DNA from: Flavobacterium piscis
Lineage (GTDB): Bacteria > Bacteroidota > Bacteroidia > Flavobacteriales > Flavobacteriaceae
DNA: 64,000 nt
Assembly: GCF_001686925.1 (NCBI RefSeq)
Contig: NZ_LVEN01000010.1
Span: 124,001-188,000 of the forward strand
Reading direction: 5' to 3'
The first letter of the stretch is position 1. Each line of letters opens with the position of its first letter. Below, piece after piece: positions 1 to 8,084 of this stretch. Both the position numbers and the translations under genes were made by a program. A model generated the notes under the pieces. That model saw only the letters and a list, made by a program, of their open reading frames with translations. It was not told where the DNA came from and searched no databases.

Positions 1-1247
1 TTGTGCCAATTGTATACAGTTTTATGTCGATTCCGGGCGAAAGACATTTGTATCACTTAAACAAAACCTACATTTCGACTTTATTGAATTTTGTTGAAAA
101 TGTGGTAAAAAACAAACGAAAAGTAATTTATACCATTTACGGTTTGCTTTTGGTTTTTAGTGTAATTGGGGTTTCGCAAATGAAAGTCTCCGGAAGTTTG
201 ATTGGTGAGATGCCAAAAAGCGCTTCTTTTTATAAAGACATTTTATTTTACGAAAAAGAATTCAATGGTGTAATGCCACTCGAAATAATGATTAATACCA
301 AACATAAAAAAGGTGTTATGAAATTATCGACGATGAAAAAAATGGATGAATTGCAAAACACAATTGCTGAACTTCCTGAATTATCGAAACCAGTTTCTGT
401 AGTAAATTTGGTTAAATATTCTAAACAGGCTTTCTATAATGGAAATCCGGAATATTACCAATTACCAACTTCGCAAGAACAAACGTTTATTTTATCGTAT
501 GCCAAAAATGCAACGAAAAACAGCAAAGACAATTTGATGAAATCGTACGTAGATTCGACTGGACAATATGCCCGAATCACGACTTTCATGAAAGATATTG
601 GAACTCAGGAAATGGCAAGAGTAGAGAAAAAATTACGCTCAAAAATTGCTGAAATTTTTCCCGAAGATCGTTACGAAGTGACTCTGACAGGAAAAGCATT
701 GGTTTTCCAGAAAGGAACGTCGTATTTGGTCGACAACTTAATCGAGTCATTGATTTTTGCAATTTTAGTAATTGCAGGATTAATGTTGTACTTGTTCAGA
801 TCGTTCAAAATGGTAATGGCATCTGTAATTACGAATATTTTACCGCTTTGCATTACGTCCGGATTAATGGGTTATTTCGGGATTCCGCTTAAACCTTCTA
901 CGATTTTAGTATTCAGTATCGCATTTGGAATTTCGGTAGATAATGCGATTCAGTTTATGGCGAAGTACAAACATGATTTAATTCAGAGTAACGGAAAGGT
1001 TAAAAAATCTGTTTTCAGTGCTTTGAGAGAAACAGGAATCAGTACTTTTTATACTTCGGTAGTTTTGATTTTAGGTTTTGCCACTTTCACGCTTTCAAGC
1101 TTTAGCGGCACAATCGCTCTTGGTGGATTAATTTCTTGTACTTTGGCGTTTGCAATGTTCGCGAATTTATTGGTTTTACCTGCTTTGGTTTTGACTTTTG
1201 AAAAGAAGAAAGCTAAGAAAGAGGATTTGGAAGATTCTAATAAATAA
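1..1247 (+). CDS. RND/MMPL-family exporter, C-terminal part (5' truncated by window)
   Basis: The reading frame is open at the left edge, so the true start lies upstream; the first in-frame GTG at base 3 is not a credible start. About 414 residues are visible. They comprise one membrane helix near residues 40-58, a large periplasmic domain (about 60-240), then a bundle of hydrophobic helices to about residue 395 and a basic tail. The segment GISVDNAIQFMAKYK matches the helix-4 or helix-10 type signature of MMPL/RND permeases with a charged residue inside the membrane. This is the C-terminal half of a proton-driven inner-membrane exporter of roughly 780 residues. Substrate unknown. No operon partner is visible downstream, where an inverted repeat follows. 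Confidence 0.88.
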   Translation, partial: VPIVYSFMSIPGERHLYHLNKTYISTLLNFVENVVKNKRKVIYTIYGLLLVFSVIGVSQMKVSGSLIGEMPKSASFYKDILFYEKEFNGVMPLEIMINTKHKKGVMKLSTMKKMDELQNTIAELPELSKPVSVVNLVKYSKQAFYNGNPEYYQLPTSQEQTFILSYAKNATKNSKDNLMKSYVDSTGQYARITTFMKDIGTQEMARVEKKLRSKIAEIFPEDRYEVTLTGKALVFQKGTSYLVDNLIESLIFAILVIAGLMLYLFRSFKMVMASVITNILPLCITSGLMGYFGIPLKPSTILVFSIAFGISVDNAIQFMAKYKHDLIQSNGKVKKSVFSALRETGISTFYTSVVLILGFATFTLSSFSGTIALGGLISCTLAFAMFANLLVLPALVLTFEKKKAKKEDLEDSNK

Positions 1248-1257
1248 TTTTTTTATC

Positions 1258-1314
1258 GCCACGAATTCACGAATTAGACTGAATTGATTTAATTTTAGTT
1301 CATGAATTCGTGGC
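1258..1314. repeat. GCCACGAA-type inverted repeat / possible terminator
   Basis: The arm GCCACGAATTCACGAATT is answered about 40 bases later by TTCATGAATTCGTGGC. The stem is preceded and followed by T-rich sequence, so it could end transcription of the exporter gene. It belongs to a family of intergenic repeats seen many times in this window. Confidence 0.7.
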
Positions 1315-1328
1315 AGTTTTATAGTTTC

Positions 1329-1425
1329 AACGTAATCTTGTCATTCAGAGGAAGGAGGAACATCATTTGGCTAATCAAGCGCCTCATCATAGTGTGTTTT
1401 CTACGTCCTCGCAAAGACAAAATGT
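1329..1425. repeat. degenerate GTCATTGCGAGG-type dispersed repeat
   Basis: TTGTCATTCAGAGG near 1336 and CCTCGCAAAGACAAAA near 1408 are imperfect inverse copies. A similar word, CCTCGCAACGACAAAA, recurs near 62683. This looks like a decayed copy of a dispersed repeat; no gene is apparent here. Confidence 0.35.
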
Positions 1426-1436
1426 AAACTATCCGC

Positions 1437-2195
1437 CTATTTTAAAAACTTATATGCGTCAAGATATTTTTTTAATTCATCACTCGGATTGAAATAAACT
1501 AATTGGTTTGTTGGAATATTGTCTATAATTACCTTTTCTATATTCTCACATTTTAACTGTTCCAATATTAATATACAATTTTCATACTTACTAAGAGAGT
1601 TATACAATTTAATACAATATCTGTTTTCATTTGATTCTCCAAAACGGGTATAAACTCCTGTGATAAACGAGATTTTTTGCAAGTCAGTTTTAAACAGATT
1701 AGCCTTGATCGTCCCTGTATAAACAGTATCTTTAGGCTCAGTACTCTTAGAAAATTCATCTAAGCTTTTTCTAAATTCTTTTCCTTTAAGTTTATAAATA
1801 CTTTCATCCATTCTAAAGCCTCCATCATTTTTATAATTATAAAAAGAATTTATCTTTTTTGATATTTTTTTTGATTTTAAAATATCTTCTATATTATTAT
1901 ATGGGTATTGATTTTTTTCAATAATAAATTCAGGGGATTCATCACTGTGAATTTTTATAATATATGACATTAATAAAGTTTCGCCTTCATAATAACCATC
2001 AACAAAATCATCATTTCTATACGACTTTTGCCTACCTAAATAATCTGATAAAGTTCCAAGTAAAAAATAATCTTTATCTAAAATTAATTTTGGATTAGGC
2101 TTCTTCTGCGCTTGTAACTCCATTGAATTCTGACTATGAACAAATTGAAAAAGAAATACTGTAATTATTATAAAGAAAATTTTAATTTTTTTCAT
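1437..2195 (-). CDS. secreted hypothetical protein, 252 aa
   Basis: Not recognised. The N-terminus has a basic start and a hydrophobic core (IFFIIITVFLFQFVHS) followed by a Q-N, which fits a signal peptide. The mature part is hydrophilic and Lys/Asn/Tyr-rich, with no motif I can name. The gene is visibly richer in A and T than asnS next door and stands alone between two intergenic repeats, so it may be a lineage-specific or acquired gene. Start chosen as the only Met that keeps the signal peptide. Confidence 0.7.
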   Translation of the reverse strand: MKKIKIFFIIITVFLFQFVHSQNSMELQAQKKPNPKLILDKDYFLLGTLSDYLGRQKSYRNDDFVDGYYEGETLLMSYIIKIHSDESPEFIIEKNQYPYNNIEDILKSKKISKKINSFYNYKNDGGFRMDESIYKLKGKEFRKSLDEFSKSTEPKDTVYTGTIKANLFKTDLQKISFITGVYTRFGESNENRYCIKLYNSLSKYENCILILEQLKCENIEKVIIDNIPTNQLVYFNPSDELKKYLDAYKFLK

Positions 2196-2305
2196 TTACT
2201 TATAAATTTTGAATCATTATAAAAATAACCAAATAATCTTACAAATGATGTGGTATATGTTGTTTAACACAAATTTTATTGAAGAAATGTAATCCCACTA
2301 TAGTC

Positions 2306-2374
2306 TAGCCCAGATAAAAGCGGCATCCTTTATATTTTTTCTTTAAAAACATAAAGATATAGCGGATAGCAGGA
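2306..2374 (+). ncRNA. structured repeat element (candidate small RNA family), copy 1
   Basis: Contains the words TAGCCCAGAT, AGCGGCATCCTTT, then a weak internal hairpin, then AAAGATATAGCGGATAGCAGG. The same order of words occurs on the minus strand at 21108-21178 and 23829-23900, and in a longer form at 62481-62596. The internal stem sequence differs between copies while the flanking words stay constant, as in structured RNA families. It may correspond to the Flavo-1 RNA motif, but I cannot confirm that by eye. Confidence 0.5.
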
Positions 2375-2403
2375 AACAGCTTCAAAAATTAATTATTATC
2401 GTT

Positions 2404-2411
2404 TATATTTG
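2404..2411 (+). promoter_or_regulatory. TANNTTTG -7 box upstream of asnS
   Basis: TATATTTG matches the Bacteroidota housekeeping -7 consensus, 66 bases before the asnS ATG. No convincing -33 TTG was fixed. The leader after it holds short ATCTAAAATC repeats that recur before other genes here. Confidence 0.55.
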
Positions 2412-2477
2412 CAACTCGATATAAAAACACTGATTTGATTTTAATCTAAAATCAGCAATCTAAAATCTAAAATTAAA

Positions 2478-3926
2478 ATGAAACACACAAAAGTTAAAGA
2501 CTTATTAAACAGTACGACGACGCTTCAGGAGGTTAATGCAAAAGGATGGGTGAGAACTTTTAGAAATAATCAGTTCATCGCTCTTAATGACGGTTCTACC
2601 ATTAATAATATACAATGTGTTGTTGATTTTGAAAATACACCGGATGAAACTTTAAAAAGAATTACTACTGGAGCTGCTATTTCTGTAATTGGTACTTTGA
2701 TCGAAAGTAAAGGTGCGGGCCAGAAATACGAAATTCAGGTGAACAAATTGGAGATCTTAGGAGATTCTGATGCAGAAAAATTCCCGATACAGCCAAAAAA
2801 CAAACCTAGTTTAGATTTCTTACGCGAAAATGCACATTTACGTGTTCGTACGAATATGTTTGGTGCGATTATGCGTGTGCGTTCGGTATTATCGTTTGCG
2901 GTTCACAACTATTTTCAACAAAAAGGATTTGTGTATGTAAATACGCCAATCATTACCGGATCGGATGCTGAAGGCGCTGGAGAAATGTTTAAGGTTACGG
3001 CTTTACCTTTTGACAACACGCCAAGAACTGAAGACGGAAAAGTAAATTATAAAGAAGATTTCTTCGAAAAAGAAACGAACTTAACAGTTTCGGGACAATT
3101 AGAAGGTGAAACTTACGCAATGGCTTTGGGTCAGATTTATACTTTTGGACCAACTTTTAGAGCTGAAAACTCTAATACTTCTCGTCACCTTGCTGAGTTT
3201 TGGATGATTGAGCCTGAAGTTGCTTTCAACAATCTTGATGACAACATGGATTTGGCTGAAGATTTTATTCAGTACGTTATAAAATACGCTTTGGATAATT
3301 GTCAGGATGATTTAAAATTCTTAGAAGGAAGACTTTTAGACGAAGAAAAATCAAAACCTCAGGCAGAAAGAAGCGAAATGGCTTTACTGGAAAAATTAAA
3401 CTTCGTTTTGGAGAACAACTTCAAACGTGTTTCTTATACTGAAGCAATTGATATTTTGAGAGATTCAACTCCAAACAAGAAGAAAAAATTTCAATATATC
3501 ATCAACCAATGGGGAGCTGATTTACAATCAGAACACGAACGTTATTTGGTTGAAAAACACTTTAAATGTCCGGTAATCTTGTTTGATTACCCTGCAAACA
3601 TTAAAGCGTTTTACATGCGTTTGAACGACAATACGGAGCCAGGAAGAGAAACGGTTCGTGCAATGGATATCCTTTTCCCTGGAATTGGAGAAATTGTTGG
3701 TGGTTCTGAAAGAGAAGAGCGTTACGATGTTCTAATCGAAAAAATGAAAGCTCTGGAAATTGACGAAGAAGAATTATCATGGTATTTAGATACCAGAAGA
3801 TTTGGTTCTGCAACTCACGCAGGTTTCGGATTAGGATTTGAGCGTTTGGTATTGTTTGTAACAGGTATGACAAACATTAGAGACGTAATTCCTTTCCCGA
3901 GAACTCCGGGAAATGCGGAATTTTAG
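2478..3926 (+). CDS. asnS: asparaginyl-tRNA synthetase
   Basis: Class II aminoacyl-tRNA synthetase, 482 residues, charging tRNA-Asn in the cytoplasm. An N-terminal OB-fold anticodon-binding domain (about residues 15-115) precedes the catalytic core. Class II motif 2 is visible as [25 protein letters not shown] sequence, and motif 3 as [15 protein letters not shown] with the catalytic Arg. The C-terminus [16 protein letters not shown] is typical of AsnRS rather than AspRS. Length is normal for the family (about 460-480). It is monocistronic, with a -7 box upstream and an inverted repeat immediately downstream. Confidence 0.97.
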   Translation: MKHTKVKDLLNSTTTLQEVNAKGWVRTFRNNQFIALNDGSTINNIQCVVDFENTPDETLKRITTGAAISVIGTLIESKGAGQKYEIQVNKLEILGDSDAEKFPIQPKNKPSLDFLRENAHLRVRTNMFGAIMRVRSVLSFAVHNYFQQKGFVYVNTPIITGSDAEGAGEMFKVTALPFDNTPRTEDGKVNYKEDFFEKETNLTVSGQLEGETYAMALGQIYTFGPTFRAENSNTSRHLAEFWMIEPEVAFNNLDDNMDLAEDFIQYVIKYALDNCQDDLKFLEGRLLDEEKSKPQAERSEMALLEKLNFVLENNFKRVSYTEAIDILRDSTPNKKKKFQYIINQWGADLQSEHERYLVEKHFKCPVILFDYPANIKAFYMRLNDNTEPGRETVRAMDILFPGIGEIVGGSEREERYDVLIEKMKALEIDEEELSWYLDTRRFGSATHAGFGLGFERLVLFVTGMTNIRDVIPFPRTPGNAEF

Positions 3927-3937
3927 AAAAAAGGAAT

Positions 3938-4108
3938 TTGCCACGAAGGCACAAAGGCGCAAAGTTTTTTTTATAAATTTTGCTAAAGACTCTAAAAGAA
4001 ATAAAAATACCACGAAGACACAAAGTAAGTCAATCATGTATTTTTATTTTTTAAGATTATGTCTTTAAAAAGAAAATTAAATTCGCGTCTTTGTGCCTTC
4101 GTGGCAAA
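3938..4108. repeat. inverted repeat element left of the GxxExxY gene
   Basis: The left arm at 3938-3961 (TTTGCCACGAAGGCACAAAG and on) and the right arm at 4085-4108 are near-perfect inverse copies over 24 bases. A partial extra copy, CCACGAAGACACAAAG, lies at 4010-4025. The right arm ends 12 bases before the GxxExxY start codon, so the element occupies the whole asnS-GxxExxY gap. Confidence 0.75.
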
Positions 4109-4120
4109 ACCCATAAAAAT

Positions 4121-4516
4121 ATGCTCTCTGAAAGAATAGAAGAAATTGGAAAAATAGTAGTAAACTCAGCATTTAAAGTTCACAAACAACTTGGACCAGG
4201 ATTATTAGAAAGAGTTTATGAAGTTTGTTTGGCTCATGAAATTGCAAAAGCAGGTCTTGATGTGAAACGGCAAGTTGATATTCCGATTTTTTATGACGGA
4301 ATTGAATTTCAAGAAGGATTAAGATTAGATTTGTTGATTGAAGATTCTATAATTATAGAAATAAAAGCAGTTGAACAAATGAATCCAGTTTGGGAAGCAC
4401 AAATTATAAGTCAATTAAAATTGCTAAATAAAGATTTAGGCTTTTTAATTAATTTCAATGTACCACTAATCAAAAATGGTATTAAAAGATTTATAAACAC
4501 AAAAAGAAAGTATTAA
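4121..4516 (+). CDS. GxxExxY family protein (PD-(D/E)XK nuclease-like fold)
   Basis: 131 residues. The family signature is seen as GLLERVY in the N-terminal third. A nuclease-like core follows: an Asp in GLRLDLLIED, then IIIEIKAVE, matching the D...ExK pattern of the PD-(D/E)XK superfamily. The family is widespread in Bacteroidota and has no settled function; the nuclease link comes from fold similarity. I chose the ATG at 4121 because the upstream in-frame TTG at 4091 lies inside a repeat arm. The gene is bracketed by copies of the same repeat in opposite orientation (3938-4108 and 4546-4607), which is suggestive of a small inserted cassette. Confidence 0.85.
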   Translation: MLSERIEEIGKIVVNSAFKVHKQLGPGLLERVYEVCLAHEIAKAGLDVKRQVDIPIFYDGIEFQEGLRLDLLIEDSIIIEIKAVEQMNPVWEAQIISQLKLLNKDLGFLINFNVPLIKNGIKRFINTKRKY

Positions 4517-4545
4517 ACATTCAATTTAAAACCAAAATAAAGCCA

Positions 4546-4607
4546 TTGTGTCTTTGTGACTTCGTGGCAAAAACAAAAAAACTTTGCGCCTTCGCGTCTT
4601 AGTGGCT
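4546..4607. repeat. GCCACGAA-type repeat right of the GxxExxY gene
   Basis: Two reverse-oriented copies: GTGTCTTTGTGACTTCGTGGC ending at 4568 and TTTGCGCCTTCGCGTCTTAGTGGC near 4583-4606. They mirror the forward copies left of the gene, so gene and repeats together form a roughly 670-bp bracketed unit (3938-4607). Confidence 0.7.
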
Positions 4608-4627
4608 AAAAAAATTAGTGCCTTATT

Positions 4628-6088
4628 ATGCTAAAGCAATTTTTAAATTTAAAATTATCACAAAAATTATCTCCACAGCAAATTCAGCTGATGAAGTTAA
4701 TTCAATTGCCTACGCAAGCTTTTGAACAACGTTTATTAGAAGAAATGAACGAAAATCCGGCTTTGGAAGCTGGTAAAGAAGATGAATACGAAGCGGATGA
4801 ATTCGCTAATGAAGAATACGATGATTATGATGATGCCGAAGGCGACAGAATCGAAGCAGACGATATTAACATTGACGAATATCTAAGCGACGACGATACT
4901 CCGGATTATAAAACTCAGGTGAATAATTATAGTGAAGACGAAGAAAGAGAAACTCCTTTTGCTTCGCCGATAAGCTTTCATCAGGATTTAATCAATCAGC
5001 TGAATACTTTTATTTTGAATGATGAAGAACGCGAAATAGCGGAATTCCTTGTCGGAAGTATTGATGACATGGGTTACATCCGCAGAAGCGTTCCGGATAT
5101 TGTAGACGATATGGCATTTACTCAGGGTATTTATACAGATGAGAAAATGGTCGAAAAAATGCTTCAGGTCATTCATGAGCTTGAACCTTCAGGGGTTGGA
5201 GCACGTGATTTGCAGGAATGTTTGTTGTTGCAATTGAAGCATAAAACTCCAACTGAATATGTTGATTTAGCAATTGATATTATCGAAAATCAGTTTGATG
5301 CTTTTACCAAAAAACATTACGATAAACTGCTTCAAAAATATGGTGTTTCGAACGAACAGCTTAAAAAAGCGATTCATGAAATCGAAAGACTAAACCCGAA
5401 ACCGGGAGGATCTTATACCGGAAATAATAAAGTAACCGAAAATGTTGTTCCTGATTTCGCAATCAGAATTGTTGATGGCGAACTGGAATTGACTTTAAAC
5501 GGAAGAAATGCTCCTTCCCTGCACGTTTCTAAGGATTATCAGGAAATGATGCAGACGTATAAAGATTCTCGTGATAAATCATCGGCACAAAAAGATGCGG
5601 TTCAGTTTATTAAACAAAAACTGGATTCGGCTAAATGGTTTATCGATGCGATAAGACAACGTCAGGAAACACTTTTTGTGACCATGAATGCGATTATGCA
5701 TTATCAGGAAGAATATTTCTTAGATGGCGACGAAACCAAACTAAAACCAATGATCTTAAAAGACATTGCGGATATGGTTGGTTTGGATATTTCGACAATT
5801 TCGCGTGTAGCCAACAGTAAATATGTGGAGACACCATACGGAACGAAACTAATCAAAGAATTCTTCTCTGAAGCTATGAAAAATGATCAGGGTGAAGATG
5901 TTTCGACTTTAGAAATCAAAAAGATTCTTAAAAACACAATTGAAGAAGAAGACAAAAAGAAACCTTTACCAGACGATCAACTGGCAGAAATCTTAAAAGA
6001 AAAAGGATATCCGATTGCCAGAAGAACTATCGCCAAATATCGCGAACAACTTGATATTCCGGTAGCGAGAATGAGGAAGAAGATTTAG
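4628..6088 (+). CDS. rpoN: RNA polymerase sigma-54 factor RpoN
   Basis: 486 residues. The N-terminal Gln-rich region I reads LSPQQIQLMKLIQLP and binds the activator and -12 element. It is followed by a very acidic region II (about 50-110) rich in Asp/Glu/Tyr, a core-binding domain (about 120-310), an HTH segment, and the C-terminal RpoN box ARRTIAKYRE at about 464-473, which reads the -24 promoter element. It directs sigma-54 core polymerase to promoters that need an AAA+ activator. One such activator is in this window (35159-36508). It is monocistronic, between repeat elements. Confidence 0.97.
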   Translation: MLKQFLNLKLSQKLSPQQIQLMKLIQLPTQAFEQRLLEEMNENPALEAGKEDEYEADEFANEEYDDYDDAEGDRIEADDINIDEYLSDDDTPDYKTQVNNYSEDEERETPFASPISFHQDLINQLNTFILNDEEREIAEFLVGSIDDMGYIRRSVPDIVDDMAFTQGIYTDEKMVEKMLQVIHELEPSGVGARDLQECLLLQLKHKTPTEYVDLAIDIIENQFDAFTKKHYDKLLQKYGVSNEQLKKAIHEIERLNPKPGGSYTGNNKVTENVVPDFAIRIVDGELELTLNGRNAPSLHVSKDYQEMMQTYKDSRDKSSAQKDAVQFIKQKLDSAKWFIDAIRQRQETLFVTMNAIMHYQEEYFLDGDETKLKPMILKDIADMVGLDISTISRVANSKYVETPYGTKLIKEFFSEAMKNDQGEDVSTLEIKKILKNTIEEEDKKKPLPDDQLAEILKEKGYPIARRTIAKYREQLDIPVARMRKKI

Positions 6089-6262
6089 GTTTTTGAAAAT
6101 TTAATATAATCAATCGTAATTCAAATTAAACCGGATCAAAATCCGTCCCTAAAATATGGTTCGAGCCGAAGGCTCTTTCAAGTTCCGGAAGGAACATATT
6201 ATATTGTAGAGCTGGACTTCAGTCCAGTTTAGACAAAACATTATCATTTGATTTTACACAAA

Positions 6263-6303
6263 AAACAAAACCCGGCAATTTTTCGAATCTGTCGGGTTTT
6301 GTT
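6263..6303. terminator. terminator-like hairpin, tandem copy 1
   Basis: AAAACCCGGCA pairs with TGTCGGGTTTT, apart from one wobble pair, with A-rich and T-rich flanks. It is part of the tandem unit and a copy of the hairpin at 6730-6773. Confidence 0.65.
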
Positions 6304-6363
6304 ATTTACAAGAATTTGTATAATTATTTATATCATTCGGAAGACTTGAAAAATCAATTTCAC
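6302..6363 (-). pseudogene. duplicated 3' tail of the neighbouring gene, copy 1
   Basis: On the minus strand this reads as an open tail ending SSLPNDINNYTNSCK and a stop. The nucleotides around CTTCCGAATGATATAAATAA align with the last codons of the gene at 6791 (TTACCGGATCAATATAAATAA) with few changes. It lies in the same position relative to a terminator and a REP-like element. I read it as a gene-tail fragment carried along in the tandem duplication. Confidence 0.5.
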
Positions 6364-6502
6364 TAAATAAACTGGACTGAAGTCCAGCCCTACAACATGG
6401 TTCGAGCCGAAGGCTCTTTATAGTTCCGGAGGAACATATTATATTGTAGGGCTGGACTTCAGTCCAGTTTAGACAAAACATTATCATTTGATTTTACACA
6501 AA

Positions 6503-6541
6503 AAACAAAACCCGGCAATTTTTTGAATTTGTCGGGTTTGT
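6503..6541. terminator. terminator-like hairpin, tandem copy 2
   Basis: Same stem as copy 1 (ACCCGGCA with TGTCGGGT), with slightly more decay in the loop and flank. Confidence 0.6.
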
Positions 6542-6601
6542 TATTTACAAGAATTTGTATAATTATTTATATCATTCGGAAGATTTGAAAAATCATTTTC
6601 A
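6541..6601 (-). pseudogene. duplicated 3' tail of the neighbouring gene, copy 2
   Basis: Second copy of the tail fragment, reading SNLPNDINNYTNSCK and a stop on the minus strand. It differs from copy 1 at only a few bases and is placed directly left of the next terminator-REP block. Confidence 0.5.
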
Positions 6602-6729
6602 CTAAATAAACTGGACTGAAGTCCAGCCCTAAAATATGGCTCGAGCCTAAGGCTCTTTATAGTTCCGGAGGAACATATTATATTGTAGGGCTGGACTTCA
6701 GTCCAGTTTATACACGATATATGCGAGAA

Positions 6730-6773
6730 AAAACAAAACCCGACAGATTCTGAAATCTGTCGGGTTTTGTTTT
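6730..6773. terminator. bidirectional terminator for rpoN / 6791 gene
   Basis: A perfect stem of about 20 bp (AAAACAAAACCCGACAGATT and its complement) with A/T tracts on both sides. It lies between the rpoN side and the stop of the minus-strand gene at 6791. It is the intact member of the three terminator copies. Confidence 0.85.
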
Positions 6774-6790
6774 ATATCAGAATAGCTAAA

Positions 6791-7237
6791 TTATTTATAT
6801 TGATCCGGTAATATTTTCACATCAAACAAAAAAGTTTTCTTTTTGTCTTTGTAACTATAAACCAGCGAGTAATCATTATCCCTAAAAACCTGAAGTCCCG
6901 GATTTGCTTTAGCAGTACTTATTAAACTTTTTTCGATTTCCGCTTGTATAACATCAATCTCTGCTGTTTCATTTTCCACATTCGTTAATGTCAAATTATA
7001 CTGAACCACGCTTTCTTGTGGTAAATTAGGTAAGCTGACACTATCTAATCGAATACCTTCCTGAATTTTAAGCGGGCAATTTTTATTGTATTTCGCAACC
7101 AATTCTGTTACTTCGACTTTTACTTCTCCTCTATTTTCAGAAAGAAAAAACTGAAAATAAACAGCTAAAGCCACCGCAATTACAATTACACCTAATAATA
7201 AGATATTTTGTTTTCTTTTATTCTTCTTGTCTTGCAT
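6791..7237 (-). CDS. membrane-anchored hypothetical protein, 148 aa
   Basis: Not recognised. A short basic cytoplasmic start is followed by one membrane helix (about residues 12-31, ILLLGVIVIAVALAVYFQFFL), so the C-terminal domain of about 115 residues should be outside the inner membrane. That domain alternates polar and hydrophobic stretches typical of a small alpha/beta fold and has a single Cys. The start is 20 bases downstream of the tdk stop on the same strand, so it is probably the second gene of a tdk operon. Its 3' end and terminator have been copied twice in the tandem array next to it. Confidence 0.75.
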   Translation of the reverse strand: MQDKKNKRKQNILLLGVIVIAVALAVYFQFFLSENRGEVKVEVTELVAKYNKNCPLKIQEGIRLDSVSLPNLPQESVVQYNLTLTNVENETAEIDVIQAEIEKSLISTAKANPGLQVFRDNDYSLVYSYKDKKKTFLFDVKILPDQYK

Positions 7238-7257
7238 TGTCTAAGGCTTAAATAAGT

Positions 7258-7848
7258 TTATTTCTCCTGATTTTTTTTCATCGCATTGTAATAGGCAGCA
7301 CGGCTCAACGGTTCGTATTCTTCCGTTTCACCCAGCATGACCAACTTATCGTTATCTGTTTTACGAAAACTATAATTTGCCAGATTTCCTGTTCTGGTAC
7401 AAACGGCATGAACTTTAGTTACATATTCGGCAGTTGCCATAAGTGCCGGCATTGGGCCAAAAGGATTTCCTTTAAAATCCATATCAAGTCCTGCCACTAT
7501 CACACGAATTCCCTGATTGGCAAGATCATTACAAACTGTAACTATCTCATAATCAAAAAATTGCGCTTCATCAATTCCTACAACATCGCAACCCTGTGCC
7601 AAAATAGCAATATTGGCTGCGGCCGGAACCGGAGTAGAACGAATTTCGTTAGCATCATGAGACACTACCATTTCGTCATGATAGCGGGTATCAATTGCGG
7701 GTTTAAAAATTTCGACTCTTTGTTTGGCAAATTGGGCGCGTTTTAATCTGCGGATTAACTCCTCGGTTTTACCCGAAAACATTGATCCACAAATAACTTC
7801 AATCCAACCAAATTGTTCTTTGTGATTTACTGTATTTTCGAGAAACAT
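7258..7848 (-). CDS. tdk: thymidine kinase
   Basis: 196 residues; phosphorylates thymidine to dTMP with ATP (pyrimidine salvage). The P-loop [10 protein letters not shown] is at 21-30, the Walker B-like [11 protein letters not shown] follows, then the lasso region with AGLDMDFKG. In the C-terminal part, where many bacterial enzymes have a CxxC...CxxH zinc site, this protein has VCTRTGN and YEPLSRAAY. At least two of the usual zinc ligands are therefore replaced. From memory this replacement is seen in other Bacteroidota Tdk proteins, so the enzyme is probably active. It heads a short operon with the anchored protein downstream. Confidence 0.95.
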   Translation of the reverse strand: MFLENTVNHKEQFGWIEVICGSMFSGKTEELIRRLKRAQFAKQRVEIFKPAIDTRYHDEMVVSHDANEIRSTPVPAAANIAILAQGCDVVGIDEAQFFDYEIVTVCNDLANQGIRVIVAGLDMDFKGNPFGPMPALMATAEYVTKVHAVCTRTGNLANYSFRKTDNDKLVMLGETEEYEPLSRAAYYNAMKKNQEK

Positions 7849-8084
7849 TTTGTATTTTTCTACCTTTAAAAATGAATAGTTTTTATTACTTTGTACTGGT
7901 AATAAATCGACGTGAAAAATCGTTGTTTTTCACTTTTTCAAAAGTAGAAAATTTTTATCAAATCGGAGATTCGCAAACGCTTATTAACAGAAATAAAAAA
8001 ATATCTTTTAGATTTCTACCGGTAATAAAGACATTCAAATACAAAATATACTAAAATACCCTATTCACTATAATTTCAACAGTT

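Larger units (their letters stand above)
6127..6709. repeat. tandem array of three REP-like elements (CTGGACT family)
   Basis: Copies at 6127-6230, 6369-6470 and 6608-6709, period 240 then 239. Copies 2 and 3 are bounded by a long inverted repeat whose arms are themselves palindromic (CTGGACTGAAGTCCAG and CTGGACTTCAGTCCAG). Inside are two small hairpins, GAGCC-GAA-GGCTC and GTTCC-GGA-GGAAC (the copy-3 arm has CTA instead of CGA). Copy 1 has a different left arm, CCGGATCAAAATCCG, that can still fold on itself. The three-hairpin layout parallels the REP array at 24.6-26.2 kb, but the sequence is unrelated. No transposase is linked. Confidence 0.85.

Noticed and set aside
4091..4120. Upstream extension of the GxxExxY gene from TTG
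   Set aside because: The extension is encoded by a repeat arm; the ATG at 4121 fits the family start.
7872..8054. 60-codon plus-strand frame between tdk and the Glu-rich gene
   Set aside because: Low-complexity, AT-driven sequence in the probable promoter region; no conserved features.
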